Source: Prochlorococcus sp. AG-455-E15 (GTDB lineage Bacteria; Cyanobacteriota; Cyanobacteriia; PCC-6307; Cyanobiaceae). Taken from it: 22,357 nt of DNA. Positions within the stretch are counted from its first letter, which is position 1; every line of letters begins with the position of its first letter. The notes beneath the pieces were generated by a model. The model saw nothing but the letters and a program-made list of their open reading frames with translations, was not told the DNA's origin and did no database searches. Below are positions 1 through 6,770 of this stretch, piece after piece. A program made the position numbers and the translations under genes. The stretch lies in contig QCQS01000008.1 of the NCBI GenBank assembly GCA_003212115.1, positions 1 through 22,357 on the forward strand, given 5' to 3'.

Positions 1-59
1 TCTACCTTCTTGAGCAGGCTATCTGCTATAAAAGGTCCTTTTTTTAGTGAACGTCCCAT
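1..59 (-). CDS. rpsS: 30S ribosomal protein S19, N-terminal part (cut by window edge)
   Basis: Only the first 19 codons lie in the window. They read MGRSLKKGPFIADSLLKKV, the conserved S19 N terminus. S19 binds 16S rRNA in the head of the small subunit. The gene begins 37 bases downstream of rplB on the same strand, the standard rplB-rpsS order of the S10/spc operon, so it is almost certainly co-transcribed with it. The ATG is the only sensible start. The rest of the gene continues beyond base 1. Confidence 0.93.
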   Translation of the reverse strand, partial: MGRSLKKGPFIADSLLKKV

Positions 60-96
60 GATTATGTAATAGAAATTGAAATAATAAATGAAGTAA

Positions 97-960
97 TCAA
101 GAGTCTCTTCCTCCTCTACTCCTCTTAGAAACGCGACGGCGTCTTCGAACAACTAATTTATTACTTGGCTTGTTCTTTTTACGTGTCTTTAGTCCAAGAG
201 CTGGCTTACCCCATGGAGTAACTGGGCCTGCTCTACCAATTGGTGCTTTTCCCTCTCCTCCTCCATGTGGATGATCACATGGGTTCATTACACTACCTCT
301 TACTTGAGGCCTTCTTCCAAGCCATCTTCTTCTTCCTGCTTTACCTAAGCTAGTATTTCTTATTTCAGAATTACCAACTTCACCAAGAGTTGCATAGCAT
401 TCTTTTCTTACAAGTCTTACCTCAGTAGATGGGAGTTTTAAAGCAACATAATCTCCCTCTTTTGCCATGACTTGAGCACTAGCTCCTGCGGATCTAACCA
501 TTTGAGCACCCCTACCTGCGTATAACTCAACACAATGAACACTAGATCCTAATGGCATAACAGAAAGCGGCATTGCATTACCATCTTCAATTGGAACACT
601 TTCTCCGGAAATGACATTTTGTCCGACTTTTACTCCTGCTGGAGCGATAATATATCTTTTCTCTCCATCTTCGTAAAATAAAAGTGCCAACCTTGCATTT
701 CTATGAGGATCGTAGTGTATAGCTGCAACTTTAGCGTTGATATTTCTTTTATCTCTTCTAAAGTCGACCAATCTATATTGCCTTTTGTGACCACCTCCAC
801 GATGACGACAAGTGATAACTCCACGATTATTCCTGCCTTTAACTCTATGTTTTGAAACTATTAGTGATCTTTCAGGTTTTGTACTTGTGATTTCACTAAA
901 GTCAGTAACTACTCTCTGCCTAGTGCCAGGTGTGTAAGGTTTAAATTTACGTATTGCCAT
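97..960 (-). CDS. rplB: 50S ribosomal protein L2
   Basis: The 287-residue protein is full length for bacterial L2. L2 is a primary 23S rRNA-binding protein needed for subunit association and close to the peptidyl-transferase centre. It starts MAIRKFKPYTPGTRQR. The hallmark loop near residues 226-238 (NPCDHPHGGGEGK, with histidines at 230 and 232) is intact, and the basic C-terminal tail (RRRRVSKRSRGGRDS) is present. The ATG is preceded by an AAGGAG Shine-Dalgarno sequence (plus-strand 969-974) that overlaps the stop codon of rplW, which suggests translational coupling. Gene order rplW-rplB-rpsS is the usual one. Confidence 0.97.
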   Translation of the reverse strand: MAIRKFKPYTPGTRQRVVTDFSEITSTKPERSLIVSKHRVKGRNNRGVITCRHRGGGHKRQYRLVDFRRDKRNINAKVAAIHYDPHRNARLALLFYEDGEKRYIIAPAGVKVGQNVISGESVPIEDGNAMPLSVMPLGSSVHCVELYAGRGAQMVRSAGASAQVMAKEGDYVALKLPSTEVRLVRKECYATLGEVGNSEIRNTSLGKAGRRRWLGRRPQVRGSVMNPCDHPHGGGEGKAPIGRAGPVTPWGKPALGLKTRKKNKPSNKLVVRRRRRVSKRSRGGRDS

Positions 961-972
961 GATTAAAACTCC

Positions 973-1275
973 TTAAGATTCTGGAAATAGTTGGATTTTG
1001 TCTCCTTCAGCAAGACGTACAATTGCCTTCTTGACCTGAGAACGTTTACCGGAAAATTTCCCGACTCTTCTTGTTCTCCTAGGAGGATTCATAGTGTTAA
1101 CTCCTATGACTTTAACACTGAACAAGGCTTCAATAGCTGCCTTTATTTGTGGTTTAGCCGCTCTATGATCTACTTCGAAAGTATATTGGTTAAGATCTAG
1201 TGCATTTGTAGCTTTTTCAGTAATAACTGGCTTTCGTATTACATCGGCTAAACGAGAATCGAATAATTTACTCAT
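973..1275 (-). CDS. rplW: 50S ribosomal protein L23
   Basis: The 100-residue protein matches L23, which sits at the exit of the nascent-peptide tunnel and is the docking site for trigger factor and SRP. Recognisable features are the N-terminal block DVIRKPVITEKATN, the central block YTFEVDHRAAKPQIKAAIE, and VKVIGVNTMNPPRRTRR. The ATG overlaps the rplD stop codon as ATGA and is preceded by an AGGAGG site, so the two genes should be translationally coupled. Twelve bases separate its stop from the rplB start. Confidence 0.96.
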   Translation of the reverse strand: MSKLFDSRLADVIRKPVITEKATNALDLNQYTFEVDHRAAKPQIKAAIEALFSVKVIGVNTMNPPRRTRRVGKFSGKRSQVKKAIVRLAEGDKIQLFPES

Positions 1276-1904
1276 GATGTATAAACCTCCTGAATTTTAT
1301 CTATCGCTGATTTACCTATTACCAATTTATTGGCATTGAGAATATCAAATACATTTAATTGATCGGCGGCGATTAATTTTACTTTCTCAATATTATTAAT
1401 GGATTTTTTTATAATATCGGAAGGGCTATCAAGAATAACCAAAACTTTTTCAGTTTTTTGTATACCTAATCGAGCAAGGCCATCAATGATATCACTTGTT
1501 TTAGGCTGCTTTAAAGTAGATCCAAAATCTTCAACAGCCTTCATATCAGATAGTCTGGACATAAGAGCTGTTCTAAGAGCTAATCTACGTTCCTTACGAT
1601 TCATATCAAGATTGTAAGAACGTGGCTTCGGTCCAAAAATAATTCCGCCACCAGGTCTTAAGGGTGTTCTTATTGATCCTTGACGAGCTCTTCCTGTACC
1701 TTTTTGTTTGTATGGCTTTCTACCGCCCCCGCGCACTTCAGATCTTGTCAAAGTTGATGCTGTCCCTTGTCTTTTGTTTGCTAGCTGCCTAAGGACTGCT
1801 CTATGGATTAAGTCTGCCGAAGAAGTTTCTTTAGCAACTGCTAATTCAAGAGTAACTTTGCCTGATTTTTTACCATCCCACTTTAAAGTTTCAAGTGTTG
1901 TCAT
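1272..1904 (-). CDS. rplD: 50S ribosomal protein L4
   Basis: The 210-residue protein is L4, which binds domain I of 23S rRNA and lines the exit tunnel. The extended tunnel loop is visible at about residues 45-90: TRSEVRGGGRKPYKQKGTGRAR followed by GSIRTPLRPGGGIIFGPKPR. In E. coli L4 also represses its own operon through the mRNA leader. Whether that holds here is unknown. The start ATG overlaps the rplC stop as ATGA and has a near-perfect AAGGAGGTG Shine-Dalgarno sequence inside the end of rplC. Confidence 0.96.
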   Translation of the reverse strand: MTTLETLKWDGKKSGKVTLELAVAKETSSADLIHRAVLRQLANKRQGTASTLTRSEVRGGGRKPYKQKGTGRARQGSIRTPLRPGGGIIFGPKPRSYNLDMNRKERRLALRTALMSRLSDMKAVEDFGSTLKQPKTSDIIDGLARLGIQKTEKVLVILDSPSDIIKKSINNIEKVKLIAADQLNVFDILNANKLVIGKSAIDKIQEVYTS

Positions 1905-2554
1905 GATTTTTCACCTCCTTTTTTGCCTACAACATTATTTGGCTTAATGTTGACAATTGAGCCGGGCTTACCTGGAACAGAACCCTTTACTACAAGCAAA
2001 TTCTTCTGATCATCAATTTTTAGAACTAACAATCCTTTGGTAGTTATCTGTTTTCCTCCATATCTTCCTGCCATTCTTTTTCCTGGATAAATTCTACCCG
2101 GAGTTGTTCCTGCTCCTGTAGATCCTGGTGCTCTATGATTTTTTGAACCATGACTCATAGGACCTCTACTGAAACCATGTCTTTTCTGGTAACCTGCAAA
2201 ACCTCTACCCATAGATTTGCCACTGATATCAACTTTTTGACCAACCTCAAAGTTTTTTACAGTTATTTGTTTTCCGATTTCATAAGATGAAGTTTCTTCA
2301 ACCCTATATTCTTTCAAATGCTTTAAAAGTTCTTCACCTGATTTCAATAAGTGTCCCTTTTCAGGTTTGCTTAAATGCTTCTCTTTAGACAAGCCATAAC
2401 CTATCTGAACGGCGGTATAACCATCCAAAGCAGTTGTTTTCAATTGAGTGACGCGGCACGGACCAGCCTCTATAAGAGTGACTGGTACCGAATTACCTTT
2501 ATCATCGAAAAGTTGGGACATGCCCAATTTCTTTCCTAAAATTCCGATAGACAT
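1901..2554 (-). CDS. rplC: 50S ribosomal protein L3
   Basis: The 217-residue protein is L3, an early-assembling 23S rRNA-binding protein. The start MSIGILGKKLGMSQLFDDKG and the core RGFAGYQKRHGFSRGPMSHGSKNHR, GSTGAGTTPGRIYPGKRMAGRYG are typical. It is the first gene of this minus-strand operon. No rpsJ precedes it, which fits cyanobacteria, where rpsJ usually sits with the tuf/fus cluster. Unlike the downstream genes it has no Shine-Dalgarno sequence before its ATG (upstream reads GTCTAATTTAGTCTT). A leader of roughly 220 nt with possible regulatory structure lies upstream. Confidence 0.96.
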   Translation of the reverse strand: MSIGILGKKLGMSQLFDDKGNSVPVTLIEAGPCRVTQLKTTALDGYTAVQIGYGLSKEKHLSKPEKGHLLKSGEELLKHLKEYRVEETSSYEIGKQITVKNFEVGQKVDISGKSMGRGFAGYQKRHGFSRGPMSHGSKNHRAPGSTGAGTTPGRIYPGKRMAGRYGGKQITTKGLLVLKIDDQKNLLVVKGSVPGKPGSIVNIKPNNVVGKKGGEKS

Positions 2555-2570
2555 AAGACTAAATTAGACT

Positions 2571-2757
2571 AGCTCGTAATAATTTTTCAATTATCTAAAC
2601 CCTTAAGTTATTGGGGTGAAGTTAATAAAAAAACAATTAGTAAGGTCGAGACTTATCTGAAATAATAGATAGTTTCTCTCGGGATAAACCCACCTGAGTT
2701 TTTTAACGAAACGCTAAAAAATGTGAAATCTTTAGAGGCTCGGCTAGCTTACGAGCT
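2571..2757 (-). promoter_or_regulatory. Candidate structured 5' leader of the rplC operon (alternative pairing)
   Basis: Bases 2571-2579 (AGCTCGTAA) and 2749-2757 (TTACGAGCT) are perfectly complementary over 9 bp. In the minus-strand transcript the 5' arm (2757-2749) could instead form a local 5-bp stem of 2756-2752 with 2742-2738. The two pairings are mutually exclusive. The distal 3' arm ends 16 nt before the rplC AUG, where pairing would crowd the ribosome-binding region. This is a structural inference from sequence alone. A 9-bp repeat could arise by chance in a region of this size. Confidence 0.35.
2648..2704 (+). terminator. Terminator-like tandem hairpins, plus strand, upstream of ndhN
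   Basis: The second hairpin pairs CTCGGG (2678-2683) with CCTGAG (2693-2698), including one G-U pair, around a 9-nt loop and is followed at once by six T (2699-2704), the layout of an intrinsic terminator. The first hairpin pairs GAGA (2648-2651) and TTATCT (2653-2658) with AGATAG (2667-2672) and TCTC (2675-2678). The T run exists only on the plus strand, and the stem is weaker when read on minus because the G-U pair becomes A-C. No known plus-strand gene ends here, so it may end a small RNA or act as an attenuator before ndhN. Confidence 0.5.
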
Positions 2758-2777
2758 TAAAAATTCACTGAATCACA

Positions 2778-2783
2778 ATTGTA
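2778..2783 (-). promoter_or_regulatory. Possible -10 element of the rplC operon promoter
   Basis: The minus strand reads TACAAT here, close to the sigma-70 -10 consensus. Transcription would begin near 2771-2772 and give a leader of about 215 nt. The spaced -35 position is only T-rich (TTATTT), so the call is weak. Confidence 0.25.
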
Positions 2784-2834
2784 CATCATCAAGTACCATA
2801 AAATAAAATAAAATAGAAATAAAGGAAAATTTTT

Positions 2835-3305
2835 ATGCCATTACTTCTCTCAGGGAAAAAGTTTCATAACGATTTAAAAACTAACAAATGTCTCGCAATA
2901 TTTGCTCCTCTTGAAGGTGGTTATGAAACTCGTCTTTTGAGGAGAATGAGGGCCAAAGGCTTTAAAACTTTTATAACTTCAGCAAGAGGGCTTGGAGATC
3001 CAGAGGTTTTCTTACTCAAATTGCATGGAGTTAGACCACCTCACCTTGGTCATCAAAGTGTAGGAAGAAACGGAGCGCTTGGGGAAGTTCAACAAGTTAT
3101 CCCACAAGCTTCTGAGTTATTTAATGAAAATGATAAAAATAAATTACTTTGGTTATTAGAAGGTCAAGTATTATCTCAATCTGAATTAGAGAGCTTAATA
3201 GATATTTGCACAAACGATAATAAACTAACAATAGTTGTTGAAATGGGGGGTTCGAGAAAACTTGAATGGAAACCATTAAGTAATTATATTTTGGATGAAT
3301 TTTAA
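2835..3305 (+). CDS. ndhN: NAD(P)H-quinone oxidoreductase subunit N (NDH-1)
   Basis: The 156-residue protein matches NdhN, a subunit specific to the oxygenic-photosynthesis NDH-1 complex of thylakoids, which carries out cyclic electron flow, respiration and CO2 uptake. Typical blocks are MPLLLSGKKFHNDLKTNKCL, GGYETRLLRRMRAKGFK, TSARGLGDPEVFLLKLHGVRPPHLG and VEMGGSRKLEWKPL. No membrane segments are seen, as expected for a subunit on the peripheral arm. The ATG is preceded by AAAGGA. It is followed after 11 bases by ldpA on the same strand, so the pair are probably one operon. The divergent rplC neighbour is, as far as I recall, a common arrangement in marine picocyanobacteria. Confidence 0.93.
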   Translation: MPLLLSGKKFHNDLKTNKCLAIFAPLEGGYETRLLRRMRAKGFKTFITSARGLGDPEVFLLKLHGVRPPHLGHQSVGRNGALGEVQQVIPQASELFNENDKNKLLWLLEGQVLSQSELESLIDICTNDNKLTIVVEMGGSRKLEWKPLSNYILDEF

Positions 3306-3316
3306 AGCTAAATTGT

Positions 3317-4324
3317 TTGATTAAAACCAAGAATAAAAAAGATAAGTGGATTAAGTTAATTTGTGGTGCCAGTAATGAAGATATTGTTGCCATAGAAGAT
3401 TTATGTGCAATTTATACTGCTGCTGGTGTCGACTACATAGATGTTGCAGCAGAAGAATCTATAGTTTATGCAGCAAAAAAAGGAATCGATTGGGCAAAAA
3501 AAGTCTTTAAAAACTCCCCTGGATTAATGATAAGTATTAGTGATGGTAATGATATCCACTTTCGAAAAGCAAAATTTGATCCTTTAAAATGTCCCCCTAG
3601 TTGTCCAAGACCATGCGAAAAAGTATGTCCCACCTTTGCAATTGATAATTTCGGAATTAAAGAGAGTAAATGTTATGGATGTGGAAGATGTTTAAATAGT
3701 TGTCCTCTAAATCTAATTAGTGAATATGAATATAATTTGTCAAAAAATGATTTAGCATCAACACTTCAAAAAATAAGGCCTAATGCAGTAGAAATTCATA
3801 CAGAAATCAATCGCCTAGATTCTTTTACAAAAGTTGTAAGTATCCTTAAAAGTTCTGGAATGAAATTAGACAAGATATCTATTAGTTGTGGATTAAATCA
3901 ATCTTTCAAAAAAGGCCAAGAGCCCGAAGATCTTTTGAAAGCTCTTTGGGAAAGATATGAAATTCTGAATGAGCTAGATATTCCCCTTATATGGCAACTA
4001 GATGGAAGGCCAATGTCTGGAGATCTTGCTCCTACAACAAGTAGAGATGCTGTTAAGTTGTTTGAAAAAATTGGTTCAGATCTTCCACCAGGATTAATTC
4101 AATTAGCAGGAGGAACAAATGAAAAAACTCATGAATTGTTGAATTCAAACAATCTCCCAGATGGAATAGCATTTGGAAGTGCTGCAAGAAAAATTATGCA
4201 GCCCCTTATTGAATTTGCTCACAAAAATAACAAAAAACTCTATGAGTATCCTGAAATAATGGGTTTGGCGATCAAAAAAGCTCAGAAATTTCTAGAGCCA
4301 TGGAAATCGAGCTCATTCAGTTAA
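3317..4324 (+). CDS. ldpA: LdpA-like iron-sulfur protein (light-dependent period)
   Basis: The 335-residue protein resembles LdpA, an Fe-S protein that in Synechococcus elongatus relays light/redox state to the circadian clock. Two 4Fe-4S cysteine sets are visible: C92, C96, C100 and C104 (CPPSCPRPCEKVCP) and C119, C122, C125 and C129 (CYGCGRCLNSCP). The flanking regions look like an alpha/beta barrel-type domain (AAGVDYIDVAAEE; LIWQLDGRPMSGD; LIQLAGGTNEKTHELL). The start is a TTG 11 bases after the ndhN stop, and no in-frame ATG occurs before conserved sequence. In Prochlorococcus, whose Kai clock is reduced (no kaiA), its role may differ from that in Synechococcus. That last point is general knowledge, not visible here. 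Confidence 0.85.
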   Translation: MIKTKNKKDKWIKLICGASNEDIVAIEDLCAIYTAAGVDYIDVAAEESIVYAAKKGIDWAKKVFKNSPGLMISISDGNDIHFRKAKFDPLKCPPSCPRPCEKVCPTFAIDNFGIKESKCYGCGRCLNSCPLNLISEYEYNLSKNDLASTLQKIRPNAVEIHTEINRLDSFTKVVSILKSSGMKLDKISISCGLNQSFKKGQEPEDLLKALWERYEILNELDIPLIWQLDGRPMSGDLAPTTSRDAVKLFEKIGSDLPPGLIQLAGGTNEKTHELLNSNNLPDGIAFGSAARKIMQPLIEFAHKNNKKLYEYPEIMGLAIKKAQKFLEPWKSSSFS

Positions 4325-4418
4325 TATTTTTATTTTTCAAAACTAGCGCCATGTTTATAAAAAATTTGTATTTTTTGGATAGAAAAATATCTTCTAATGT
4401 ATTAAAATAGTAATTCAA

Positions 4419-4490
4419 TGGGCCGTCGCCAAGTGGTAAGGCATCGGGTTTTGGTCTCGACATTCCTAGGTTCGAATCCTAGCGGCCCAG
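4419..4490 (+). tRNA. tRNA-Gln (anticodon TTG)
   Basis: A complete cloverleaf can be drawn. The acceptor stem TGGGCCG (4419-4425) pairs with CGGCCCA (4483-4489), with discriminator G4490. The anticodon stem TCGGG/CTCGA encloses the loop TTTTGGT, with anticodon TTG at 4451-4453. The T arm carries GTTCGAATC. CCA is not encoded. A TAAAAT -10-like element at 4403-4408 lies 11 nt upstream. The HAD-family gene starts only 13 nt downstream, so the tRNA and that mRNA may share a transcript. Confidence 0.96.
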
Positions 4491-4503
4491 TTCTAATATT
4501 CAA

Positions 4504-5283
4504 TTGGTGTCTTCTCAAAAAATTTTTCTATTTGATTTTGATGGAGTAATAGTTGATGGAATGCAAGAATATTGGCATAGCTCTTTACTGGCCTGTGAAA
4601 GATATTTAAATTCACCCAACATCACTATTGATCAAAAACTTTATCAAGGAGTACCAAATTCTTTCAAAGAAATTAGGCCTTGGGTTAAATATGGTTGGGA
4701 AATGATTCTAATTGTTCACGAAATTATAAAAACAGAAAATCCATTAAAAAGTGATAATAAAGATGATTTCATTAATAATTATTATCAAAATTGCCAGAGG
4801 ATATTAAATGAAAATTCCTGGATAGCAGAAGATATACAAAAAATGTTAGATAAGTCTCGCAAGTACCAAATTGATAAAGATTTTAAATCGTGGGTAAATT
4901 TACATAAACCTTTTTTTGAAATTATAAATTTTATGAAAGAATTAAGCAAAAGAGGAATAAAGACTGGAGTTATAACAACTAAAGGTAAAATATTTGCAGA
5001 AAAAATTCTTAAACAATTAAATATTTTTCCAGAATTTATTTTTGGCTATGAATCAGGAACAAAAATCAAAATAGCTGAAAAACTTACCCAAACTTATGAA
5101 ATTATAGGCTTTATAGAAGATAGAAAAAAAACTCTAATCGATATTAAACAAAATTCAGAAACTTCTCACATTCCATGCTTCCTAGCTGATTGGGGATATT
5201 TGAAACAATCAGATAAAAATAAGTTAAGTAATGAAATCAAATTATTAAAATTAGGAAACCTTGGAGAATTAGTTGCAATTTGA
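4504..5283 (+). CDS. HAD-superfamily hydrolase, phosphatase-like
   Basis: The 259-residue protein belongs to the HAD superfamily, whose members form an aspartyl-phosphate intermediate. Motif I is LFDFDGVIVDG (D11 nucleophile, D13 acid/base). A motif II-like threonine lies in GVITTKG (about residues 157-163), followed by the motif III lysine region and an acidic motif IV region GFIEDRKKT (about 202-210). The cap domain between residues 20 and 130 is helical. Similarity to phosphoglycolate phosphatases is plausible, but the substrate cannot be read from sequence. The start may be TTG (4504) or the next codon, GTG (4507). Neither has a clear Shine-Dalgarno sequence. Confidence 0.8.
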   Translation: MVSSQKIFLFDFDGVIVDGMQEYWHSSLLACERYLNSPNITIDQKLYQGVPNSFKEIRPWVKYGWEMILIVHEIIKTENPLKSDNKDDFINNYYQNCQRILNENSWIAEDIQKMLDKSRKYQIDKDFKSWVNLHKPFFEIINFMKELSKRGIKTGVITTKGKIFAEKILKQLNIFPEFIFGYESGTKIKIAEKLTQTYEIIGFIEDRKKTLIDIKQNSETSHIPCFLADWGYLKQSDKNKLSNEIKLLKLGNLGELVAI

Positions 5284-5297
5284 AGATAATCAGCTAG

Positions 5298-5311
5298 AGT
5301 ACAGATGTACT
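5298..5311 (+). promoter_or_regulatory. LexA-binding site (cyanobacterial SOS box) upstream of recA
   Basis: AGTACAGATGTACT is a near-perfect palindrome that satisfies every position of the cyanobacterial LexA consensus RGTACNNNDGTWCB. It lies 84 bases before the recA start, and its last base is the first base of a TATAGT -10-like hexamer (5311-5316), so bound LexA should block the promoter. The consensus is established knowledge. LexA binding at this site is inferred. Confidence 0.85.
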
Positions 5312-5316
5312 ATAGT
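5311..5316 (+). promoter_or_regulatory. Possible -10 element of the recA promoter
   Basis: TATAGT directly abuts the SOS box. Transcription would start about 5322, giving a 5' UTR of roughly 74 nt. No good -35 hexamer is seen at the expected spacing, which is common in this kind of genome. Confidence 0.45.
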
Positions 5317-5395
5317 TTGTATTTATGAAGTTTGGTTTAAATAAAAATTTCCAAATTTAGAATAATTACAAGAACTTTAACCGATAAATCAAACA

Positions 5396-6493
5396 ATGAG
5401 CCTTGAAGAAAAGAAAAAAACTGAATCAAAAGAAAAAGACAAGGCATTAAGTCTTGTCTTAGGTCAAATAGAAAGAAATTTTGGGCGAGGTTCAATAATG
5501 AGACTTGGTGACGCCTCAAGAATGAAAGTAGAAACAATATCTACTGGAGCGCTCACCTTAGATTTAGCATTAGGAGGAGGCTATCCAAAAGGAAGAGTCG
5601 TAGAAGTTTACGGACCAGAAAGTTCAGGAAAAACTACATTAACGCTTCACGCGATTGCGGAAGTCCAAAAAAATGGAGGAGTAGCTGCATTTGTAGATGC
5701 TGAGCATGCACTCGATCCAGTTTATGCGGCCTCTTTAGGTGTTGATGTTGCAAATTTGTTAGTTTCACAGCCAGATACTGGTGAAATGGCTCTAGAAATA
5801 GTTGACCAACTTATAAGATCGAGTGCGGTAGATCTTGTAGTTGTTGACTCGGTCGCAGCACTAACCCCAAGAGCTGAGATAGAAGGAGAAATGGGAGATC
5901 ACGTAATTGGAAGCCAAGCAAGGCTAATGAGCCAAGCAATGAGAAAAATAACAGGAAATATTGGCAAATCTGGATGTACGGTAATATTCCTGAATCAATT
6001 ACGCCTAAAAATTGGTGTTACATACGGCAATCCAGAAACAACCACAGGAGGTAATGCATTAAAATTTTACGCCTCAGTAAGACTTGATATCAGAAGAATT
6101 CAAACTCTTAAAAGAGGTACTGAGGAATATGGCATAAGAGCAAAAGTGAAAGTAGCAAAAAACAAAGTTGCACCACCATTTAGAATTGCAGAATTTGATA
6201 TTCTCTTTGGGAAAGGTATTAGTACAACAGGATGCTTATTAGATTTAGCAGAAGAGACTAATATCATCATAAGGAGAGGTGCTTGGTACAGTTATGAAGG
6301 AGAAAATATTGGACAAGGAAGAGATAATACAATTATTTGGCTTGATCAAAACATAGAAATCAGGAATAAAGTAGAATCTATGGTTAAAGAGAAATTAACA
6401 GAAGGAACTGAAGTCAGTTCTAATTCAATGAAAGCATTAAATAGCAATCCTCCTAATACAATCGCTGTTAATGATATAAAAACAGTAGCTTAA
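5396..6493 (+). CDS. recA: Recombinase RecA
   Basis: RecA is the ATP-dependent strand-exchange protein of homologous recombination and the coprotease that triggers LexA cleavage. The 365-residue length is normal. The Walker A motif GPESSGKT lies at residues 73-80, Walker B is in DLVVVDSVAAL, and the DNA-binding L2 loop is in FLNQLRLKIGVTYGNPETTTGG (a marine-cyanobacterial variant of the usual NQIRMKIGV). The C-terminal tail is less conserved. The promoter region carries a consensus SOS box. The gene ends two bases before the convergent DUF2839 gene. Confidence 0.98.
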   Translation: MSLEEKKKTESKEKDKALSLVLGQIERNFGRGSIMRLGDASRMKVETISTGALTLDLALGGGYPKGRVVEVYGPESSGKTTLTLHAIAEVQKNGGVAAFVDAEHALDPVYAASLGVDVANLLVSQPDTGEMALEIVDQLIRSSAVDLVVVDSVAALTPRAEIEGEMGDHVIGSQARLMSQAMRKITGNIGKSGCTVIFLNQLRLKIGVTYGNPETTTGGNALKFYASVRLDIRRIQTLKRGTEEYGIRAKVKVAKNKVAPPFRIAEFDILFGKGISTTGCLLDLAEETNIIIRRGAWYSYEGENIGQGRDNTIIWLDQNIEIRNKVESMVKEKLTEGTEVSSNSMKALNSNPPNTIAVNDIKTVA

Positions 6494-6495
6494 AT

Positions 6496-6741
6496 TTATA
6501 AAGAATCAGCTAAAGTCCACCACCCAGCAGCAGGGCCTATAAATCTCACTACGATCCATAAGATTACTAACCCTCCGATTCCAAACCAACTGGCCTTAAT
6601 ACTTAATTTAATTAGGTTATCTCTCTGATTGATTGTAAAGGGAAGCCATTCAAATAATCTTGGAGACTCATCAATTTTAATTTTAGTATTATTTTTTTTT
6701 GGAGGTAAACCAAGTGTTTTACGTCTTTTTGCTTCTCCCAT
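6496..6741 (-). CDS. DUF2839 family small membrane protein
   Basis: The 81-residue protein opens with the MGEAKRRKTLGLPPKK signature typical of the cyanobacterial DUF2839 family. A basic N-terminal third is followed by one hydrophobic segment at about residues 50-70 (SWFGIGGLVILWIVVRFIG) and a short tail, so it is likely a single-span inner or thylakoid membrane protein with its basic end in the cytoplasm. Its function is unknown. It converges on recA with only two bases between the stop codons and lies 29 bases downstream of the DinG-like gene on the same strand. Confidence 0.8.
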   Translation of the reverse strand: MGEAKRRKTLGLPPKKNNTKIKIDESPRLFEWLPFTINQRDNLIKLSIKASWFGIGGLVILWIVVRFIGPAAGWWTLADSL

Positions 6742-6770
6742 TTTTCTTTAGTTATTTACAAAATCATAAC

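Larger units (their letters stand above)
2555..2834. other. 280-bp divergent leader region between rplC and ndhN
   Basis: I see no convincing gene here. The region must hold promoters for both the ribosomal-protein operon (minus) and ndhN-ldpA (plus). It contains a plus-strand terminator-like hairpin with a T run (2678-2704), a second hairpin just before it (2648-2678), a local hairpin at 2736-2758, and a 9-bp inverted repeat joining 2571-2579 to 2749-2757. The amount of structure is unusual for a spacer in this compact genome. Confidence 0.6.

Noticed and set aside
630..824. Open frame of 64 codons on the plus strand inside rplB
   Set aside because: It is the antisense shadow of a highly conserved ribosomal-protein gene, with no start signal and no recognisable product.
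2781..2796. GTAC-N8-GTAC symmetric element upstream of ndhN, considered as an NtcA site or second LexA box
   Set aside because: NtcA needs GTA-N8-TAC, but here the spacing is GTA-N10-TAC. The LexA box needs GTAC-N4-GTWC, but here eight bases separate the halves.
4375..4408. TTGGAT / TAAAAT as a full sigma-70 promoter for tRNA-Gln
   Set aside because: The -10-like TAAAAT is well placed, but the TTGGAT is 22 bases away, too far for a normal -35, so only the -10 is mentioned.
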